Shown: in pieces, positions 58,546-64,000 of the stretch
Layout of the letters: every line of letters starts with the position of its first letter
Position numbering within the stretch: position 1 is the first letter of the stretch
Assembly: GCA_032622095.1 (NCBI GenBank)
Contig: CP136065.1
Location: 155,871,577 to 155,935,576 of the forward strand
Direction: 5' to 3'
Source of the DNA: Siphonodentalium dalli
Lineage: Eukaryota > Mollusca > Scaphopoda > Gadilida > Siphonodentaliidae
Length of the DNA: 64,000 nt
Position numbers and translations under genes: made by a program
Notes under the pieces: model-generated
What the model was told of the DNA's origin: nothing
Seen by the model: the letters and a program-made list of their open reading frames with translations, nothing else
Databases searched by the model: none

Positions 58546-58929
58546 TAATGAGACCAATGAACGCAATTGGCAACGGGCTGCCATGCAGATCATCGGGGCA
58601 GTGTTGAGCGAATACTTGGCGGATTGTACAATCAAAACTGTTGAGACTTCCGCAAGTGACCACCGAGAAGTGAGATGTATAGGAATAAAGTAGGACACCA
58701 GAGCCCTATAATTGTAAAATGTGATAGTCATGTATGACAAAACCATTCCCAGTGATGTTGGAGAGTCGTTGTATGACAACTGACAATTTCACAATTATAA
58801 ATAACATGTAACGTGGGTGACATTAGCAAAATGTATGCCGTAGTACATATATACGATAGTTTCCTGTTTTTCAATACGAATATATTTACGTTGGTGCAAA
58901 GGTCGACAGACCAGTGGTTTATTTTGGGG

Positions 58930-59100
58930 GTTATTTAGAGGCTCTCAGTGTGATGGGTGGAGGAATGACCGAGCAAATGGTTAATTTCACCTGGAAATCG
59001 CTCCATTGGACGCTGACCCCATGAATGCAACTGACAAGCTGACATTCCCTGTGTACTGAGCACACATCCGCGCTGATCGGAATTCGAACTAGCCTCAGCA
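58930..59100 (-). mobile_element. Possible tRNA-derived SINE fragment
   Basis: On the minus strand, GGCTAGTTCGAATTCCGATC (59076-59095) resembles an RNA polymerase III B box (GGTTCGANNCC). It is followed by GCGCGGATGTGTGCTCAGTA with CACAGGGAATGTCAGCTTG, a layout I associate with mollusc SINEs. A matching A box was not found and the upstream side is taken by a TIR element. The overlapping frames (134 and 84 codons, minus) are then shadows. Weak call. Confidence 0.3.
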
Positions 59101-59111
59101 TCGCTGGATGG

Positions 59112-59510
59112 CTTAAGGGGGAGGTTAAGTGACCAATTTTGAATGGCATTTCCATGCAAATCCCCGCAGAATAAGTTACAGAGTTGCACATATTTATGGG
59201 TATTGAAAACAATACATACTTATCTGGCTGGTCGGTTTGCCATTTGTTCCATAGAAGGTTGGTGTATTTATGTTTGAATGTTATAATTTTTCCAAAATAG
59301 ATGAAGTGTTGTAATTCCATAAAACAGATATCCAAAATAACTTTATAGCAAACATTGACAGTTTACCAACCCTAGCCGCCCGATAAATGCTATGACTGTT
59401 TAATAATATATCCGCTTTAGTTCACAAAAAACTGCTTCATTTATAACTTTTGCTGTGGAGATTTGCAGGGAATTCTCCATTCAAAATTGATCACTAACCT
59501 CCCCCTAAAG
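59112..59510. mobile_element. ~400-bp element with ~50-bp terminal inverted repeats
   Basis: TTAAGGGGGAGGTTAAGTGA with CCAATTTTGAATGG at the left is inverted at the right as CCATTCAAAATTGATC and TCACTAACCTCCCCCTAAA. The similarity continues inwards through TGCAAATC. The interior is AT-rich and non-coding. The target duplication was not identified with certainty. Confidence 0.75.
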
Positions 59511-60240
59511 TTGGTCTAATGCGTCATGCACCTTACCACCGGGGCCAGTTATTTAGAAAATCGGTCATGTGATTATGAGACTCACGAAGAACAAATTGCC
59601 CGCCATAATTTCTGACGGTAATCTGATTCCCAGTGGCCCATGATATGATTCCTCGGAAAAATATTATGCACGATTTATGATCCGTTATTTATCCTGGGGG
59701 TATTCATGGCTTCGGTCGTGTGATAATGGGTATTTTGCAGGTTGTTTTATAGTCTACACCAAATCTCGTTATCAATTCCCGGACGCAATCGAACATACGA
59801 AACCACCGCCCAACGCTCTACAATCTTAGAGAAAAAAATGCACAATTCCGTTGGGATTTTTAATGCTGTATGCCTTTGCACATTTAAATTATGTCATTGT
59901 ATTCATTAATTCGCGGATGTAAGCCGCCCCAAAGGTTGCAGTCAACACACATGCGTGACGCCTACATTAACGCTGATACGTAAAGGAGAAAGGTCGACTT
60001 ATATCGTTTTAGAGAATCAACTTTCAGGTTTTCGATTAAAGCGGTCTCTCTACGCCTAAAGTAATATCTTACCAAATGTGTTAACAATAGGATTTACACA
60101 AGCGGATTGGGGGGGGGGGGGGTAGTACAAGATTTGCAGGATTGTATGCCGGGTGAATGGCTGTTTCGAGAGGCAGAAAATATTTTTTTACAACCTCATA
60201 CTAAAGACCTGTTGTACACAACAGGCATTTGTTTACGCCA

Positions 60241-60380
60241 ACCATTGAATGAATGAATGTTTATTTGCACATTTATGGAATACATCAGTGGTACATATAT
60301 GTATACAAATTTACATGTGCAGGGGTGGCATGGCCAACACAGGCCGTCTTCCTGTCACCCCTGTAATATAACATTACATG
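60241..60380 (-). mobile_element. 3' tail of a retrotransposon, minus strand
   Basis: On the minus strand the segment ends TCCATAAATGTGCAAATAAA followed by CATTCATTCATTC: a polyadenylation-like AATAAA and a short (CATT)n tail, as in many LINE or SINE 3' ends. The preceding GACGGCCTGTGTTGGCCATG is a small inverted repeat. No coding part is attached. Confidence 0.5.
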
Positions 60381-60399
60381 TATAATTAAGTTGGCGTTC

Positions 60400-62320
60400 A
60401 TAGATGAATAAAGAGTGGCTCATAACAAGGATGAGCATTGGAGGTTTACAAGACAGTTTGACATTCGAATATATGTTTAATATCAGGGCTAAGCTAATTA
60501 TGTACGTGCATGAAACATTGACCATTATAGGTGAGGATACCAGGGTGACTCATACTTGTTGGGATATGCCAACAACAATTCCATAATTTCCACTTGTTAC
60601 TCTGCAGGATTTACATGCTCGATTTTTACATGTGGTATCATTACTTTATTGTGATAATAGATTATTGGTGATAGACTTTTTGAATTGTGTTTTATTTGGA
60701 GAATTTTTGTGCGACGCGTTCAAGCAGTTCCATGCATTGGGGAATGCGTGCTTTGGTAGTATTAATTCTCGGTTTTGTCATCATCAAACTTTCGGCTTGT
60801 CTGTTTATAGATATGGGTGTATATTTGAATGTTTTATCGAATGATGATGGGAGAGTTTTATTTTTCCAATTATACATAAATAATGCGATTTGGAGATGAT
60901 ACAGCTCATGCAGTTTGAGGATCCATGTGGCTTATACCACGGTTAATGGCTCAGCATATATTTGAAATACAGTACCCCTTCCAAAGTTAACCACAATTGC
61001 TGGAAAAATGTATATGGCTATGTTTTATATCATAAGGCTTGTTTGTTGTATTTTGTGTATTGTGTCATTTTGGTCCAACAACTGCAAATTTATTTGACGA
61101 TGAACGCCATACCATACCGTTATAAATTAATCAGCATCTGACAGTCATATACTTGATGAGAGGGTGGGTATCTCATAACTTCAAAATGTTGCATGGACAT
61201 ATCATGACTGAATCAGCGGTAATTGGAAACTCCATATTGAAATTCGTTTGATATTATTGTGATAGTTTGGTTGGATTCTTCTGACAGGTGTATATTTTAA
61301 TTTATTCAGTTGGAATGGGCAGAGTTCATACACAATGTTCTAGAGTTGACAATTTGGTCATCAATGAGGAGTCGGCATTTGGCAATTTAAAGGCCATCCA
61401 AACAAAGACCCTTCTGCTACGTTTCTGCTATCAGTCACAAAGAATGTACAATGGTTGTGGCTCATTGTATTCAGGCTTTGTGTTTGCAACAGCAGCTAAA
61501 GTGTGATGGGAATTGCAGTACATTAATATTACTGAATCATTTTCATGGGTAATGCACAACATGGAGAAATCTATAAACATAAAAAAAACATGCTGATGTG
61601 GCTCAAATCAAGTATTTGCTGACTGAGTTATGTTCCATGTTCTTGCTGAAAAATAGTTAAAGGGACATGTTGAAAGTTAATTTTGATTACATAAGGGACT
61701 CGCAGTGCCTAAATGTGAAAAATCATAATCGTTTGTACAACGATCTTCAATACCAAAACATGGAAACATACTATTCAATGACAGACATCGCGTGTTGAAA
61801 CCTTTGTTGTGTAACCATTACTGCCGCGGTGCCAGTCACTTTATCAACACACAGTTGAGGAAACTGATAAAACCGTGAAGGTTTCTGCTAAAGATCAGCA
61901 ATTTTTCATCAACAGATTTTCATTCAAAAAATTTATTTTCAATTAAATTTGACTGTTCGTTGACTGATGGTTGACCAAATGACTCATTGTAACAGTAATG
62001 TTCACATAACAATTGTCTCATAATGCGAAATTACGTCACTGGTGAGTTATACAAATATGAAAAAGTATATTTTTCTCCCATGTTCTGCTTAGTAATGGTG
62101 GTGTTACAAGACGTTTTTATTGTTCACATTTAAGGACTTTAATGCAATAAGTCCCTTTAAATTACGTTCTAATGGCAGTATTTGACCGATCAGTGTATAT
62201 GCCCTTAAATTACTAGACTTCGATTCGTGTACATAGAGACAGAATGTAGTTTCTCACTTACAATATAGAGGAAGGCGTGACGTATTGTCAGTTTACTGAA
62301 TGTGTCGATTTGTGTTTCTC
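60400..62320. other. Non-coding stretch, no gene seen
   Basis: No gene is recognised. The 72-codon plus frame at 61288-61506 and the pair at 60632-60899 have no motif. Confidence 0.4.
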
Positions 62321-62326
62321 CTTGAA

Positions 62327-62530
62327 ACACTAAGGGTGCATGTATATGTGCTACCTTATCACACTAAGGGTACATGTATATGTGCTACCCTATCAAACCG
62401 AGGGTGCATGTATATGTGCTACCCTATCACACTGAGGGTGCATGTATATGTGCTACCCTATCACACTGAGGGTGCATGTATATGTGCTACCCTATCACAC
62501 TGAGGGTGCATGCAAATGTGCTACCCTATC
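62327..62530 (+). repeat. 34-bp minisatellite, six units
   Basis: Six units of exactly 34 bp, each of the form ACACTGAGGGTGCATGTATA followed by TGTGCTACCCTATC. The first three units vary (ACACTAAGGGT, AAACCGAGGG), the fourth and fifth are identical, and the last has GCATGCAAATG. Because 34 is not a multiple of 3, the 67-codon frame through it is a read-through artefact. Confidence 0.95.
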
Positions 62531-62633
62531 ATACCGTATTCTTGGCTTGGCTTGAATCCCTGTGGAAATTACACTACCTTATGTTACATTCCTAGTCCGG
62601 TTCCGAGAATCAAAATTGGTCGACGCATATATG

Positions 62634-63143
62634 TTAAAGGCACGGGCGGCGTTCGTTGCAGAAATATTCATATTTGTTCAAATCGCCATCAACAGAAGGA
62701 ATATTCAAATATATATAGTTTTGCCCATAAGCCAAACATAATCAGCCCGTAATAAGTATATTGTCAAGACGTACGATGGTGTACGTAAACAAGAACCTGC
62801 TCGTGTTACAGAAGTTTTGCTTCTGTTTACGTAACAGCGCAATTATATTGGTTAATCACACACAAATTATATAAACGCTCTTTATTATTTCCATATCAGG
62901 AAAACAGTAACAAGTTACGCTCTTTATGTTTACCATATCCGGATCTGAACAAAAGCCAGGTTGCTTTTGTTTACATAACAAAGGAAAAACATTTGACAAA
63001 TAACATACTGTTTATGCCATGTTTCTGATTGGTATAAGAACAAAGTATTTCTATATTTTACTATTCTTTCTGTTTATGGTGTTTTTTGGCGGAGCTGAAT
63101 ATTTTAACAGAATACCCACCGCCAAAGCCGCCCGTATCTTTAA
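62634..63143 (+). mobile_element. TTAA-flanked MITE, copy E (502 bp)
   Basis: TTAA at 62634-62637 and 63140-63143 flanks AGGCACGGGCGGCGTTCG ... AAGCCGCCCGTATCT. Very close to copy A (13220-13707), sharing the first 18 bases and the GTACGTAAACAAGAACCTG segment, so A, B and E form one subfamily. Confidence 0.87.
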
Positions 63144-63600
63144 ATGATACTATGTGGGCAATACATGCCACCTCATGTATGCCACACAGATACACAAGGA
63201 CAACGCCAAGCGTGGCAATGAATGATTTTTATTATTATTTTGTAAATCCAAGAAGGTCTGTCACTGTAAGGAAATCAATCGATGAAACCCATTGTAAAAT
63301 TTTCCGCATATTGAGTCATCACTATTCCAAAGGTATTCAAATCCAACTGTTAGTACTTGAGTAACAATGCTAAGTGTGAAGCAAAGATGGATAATCTATC
63401 TATTTATTTCCATCAAGGGCAAAACCTCTGACAAAAAGACATGGACAGCATCCTTCCATCAATCTTGGTATATTAGCATTCCATAAACAACGGTCAAATC
63501 TGACCTTGCTGCTGGAGATACAAAGCAACATGTCTGTACAGAGTAAAACTCCAACAAGGGTCATAATTATAATAACAAATGTATGGAGTAATGGAGTATG
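63144..63600. other. Non-coding stretch, no gene seen
   Basis: The 92-codon frame starting in MITE copy E (63086-63364) runs into this flank and has no recognised motif. Confidence 0.35.
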
Positions 63601-63604
63601 ATTG

Positions 63605-64000
63605 TCCCACGAAAAATATATTTTCGGGGGACTATAGAAACGGGCTCCGTCCGTTCGTCAGTCACACTTTTGAGTACCTTCATGGTGTAATCATCTCCTC
63701 CTACATATTTCATTCCATAGATTTGAAACTTCAGAATATTGTTGCCCATATAGTGATGATTTGCATCATGTATATAGATGACGGATTTTTTTTTTTGACG
63801 GAGTTATTAACCCTTTTCGACTTTTAATTTTCAGTATGAGGGTATCTTCATGTTGTAATCAACTCCTCCTACAGTTTTCATCCTAGAGATATGAAACTTC
63901 CGAATATTGTTGTCCATATATTGAAGATGTGCAACATGTATATAGATGACGGAAAAATAAGTTTTTGACAGAGTTATTAACCCTTTTCGACATAGAAAAT
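63605..64000 (+). repeat. ~170-bp tandem repeat with GGGGGACTATAG start, runs off the window
   Basis: After TTTTCGGGGGACTATAGAAA and GGGCTCCGTCCG, two units (about 63665-63830 and 63831-64000) share TCATGKTGTAATCA, CTCCTCCTACA, GAATATTGTTG, ATGTATATAGATGACGGA and GAGTTATTAACCCTTTTCGAC, 170 bp apart. The array is cut by the window end. The start resembles 37940-37990. Confidence 0.85.

Noticed and set aside
58931-59335. 134-codon minus frame
   Set aside because: It spans a possible SINE fragment and one arm of a TIR element, with no recognisable protein motif.
62300-62503. 67-codon frame with repeated VHVYVLPYHT peptide
   Set aside because: It is a translation of the 34-bp minisatellite; the repeat length is not a multiple of three and no other evidence supports a protein.
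1-64000. tRNA, rRNA, CRISPR arrays and prokaryotic operons
   Set aside because: No tRNA-like cloverleaf with good A and B boxes, no rRNA-like conserved block, no regularly spaced repeat-spacer array and no gene clusters were seen; the window is plainly eukaryotic.

Overview
The window looks like nuclear, repeat-dominated intergenic DNA of an animal, most likely a marine lophotrochozoan and probably a mollusc. The grounds are: AT-rich sequence with no dense coding; spliced gene remnants with GT/AG junctions; CR1/L2-type and other non-LTR retrotransposons; a Crypton (DUF3504) tyrosine recombinase; a SWIM-finger gene remnant of a kind I associate with molluscs; and repeats rich in TACATGTA, GTCCGTCCG and GGGCCATAACTC, which I associate with bivalve and gastropod genomes. 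The organism call is inference; no host gene in the window fixes the species.

Layout. 1-13 kb: mostly non-coding DNA with old dispersed repeats, a possible small secreted ORF (1206-1505, minus) and two exons of a broken SWIM-finger gene (5.18-5.35 and 5.74-5.95 kb). 13.2-21.7 kb: a TTAA-flanked MITE, a 5'-truncated LINE (13.9-15.9), a 2.3-kb CR1/L2 LINE (17.3-19.6), and a second copy of the first LINE family on the minus strand (20.9-21.7). 22-28 kb: hairpin-type MITEs, another LINE 3' end, two TTAA MITEs and a split direct repeat. 28.5-30.1 kb: a 205-bp tandem duplication followed by a field of GCTTAAGC-centred palindromes. 31.0-33.1 kb (minus): a Crypton recombinase pseudogene with a TTAA MITE inserted inside its reading frame. 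33.2-40 kb: almost featureless. 41.2-43.6 kb (minus): a cysteine-rich spliced gene remnant of unknown family, its 3' half tandemly duplicated. 43.6-47.2 kb: degenerate tandem repeats. 47.5-51.2 kb: a very young tandem duplication of a 1.86-kb unit, each copy ending in an 86-bp hairpin. 53.3-58.5 kb: a LINE split by a 3.68-kb element with about 800-bp terminal inverted repeats and a 5-bp (ACTAT) or 3-bp (CTA) target duplication. 58.9-64 kb: a possible SINE, a TIR element, a LINE tail, a 34-bp minisatellite, a fifth TTAA MITE and a 170-bp tandem repeat.

How the parts relate. Most recognisable features are mobile elements or their fragments, and the nested insertions (MITE into Crypton; long-TIR element into LINE) give a relative order of activity. 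No intact host protein gene, rRNA, tRNA or CRISPR was found. Nearly every coding trace carries frameshifts, stops or truncations, so this is a transposon graveyard with several young additions. Single exons of host genes embedded in long introns cannot be excluded without transcript data.
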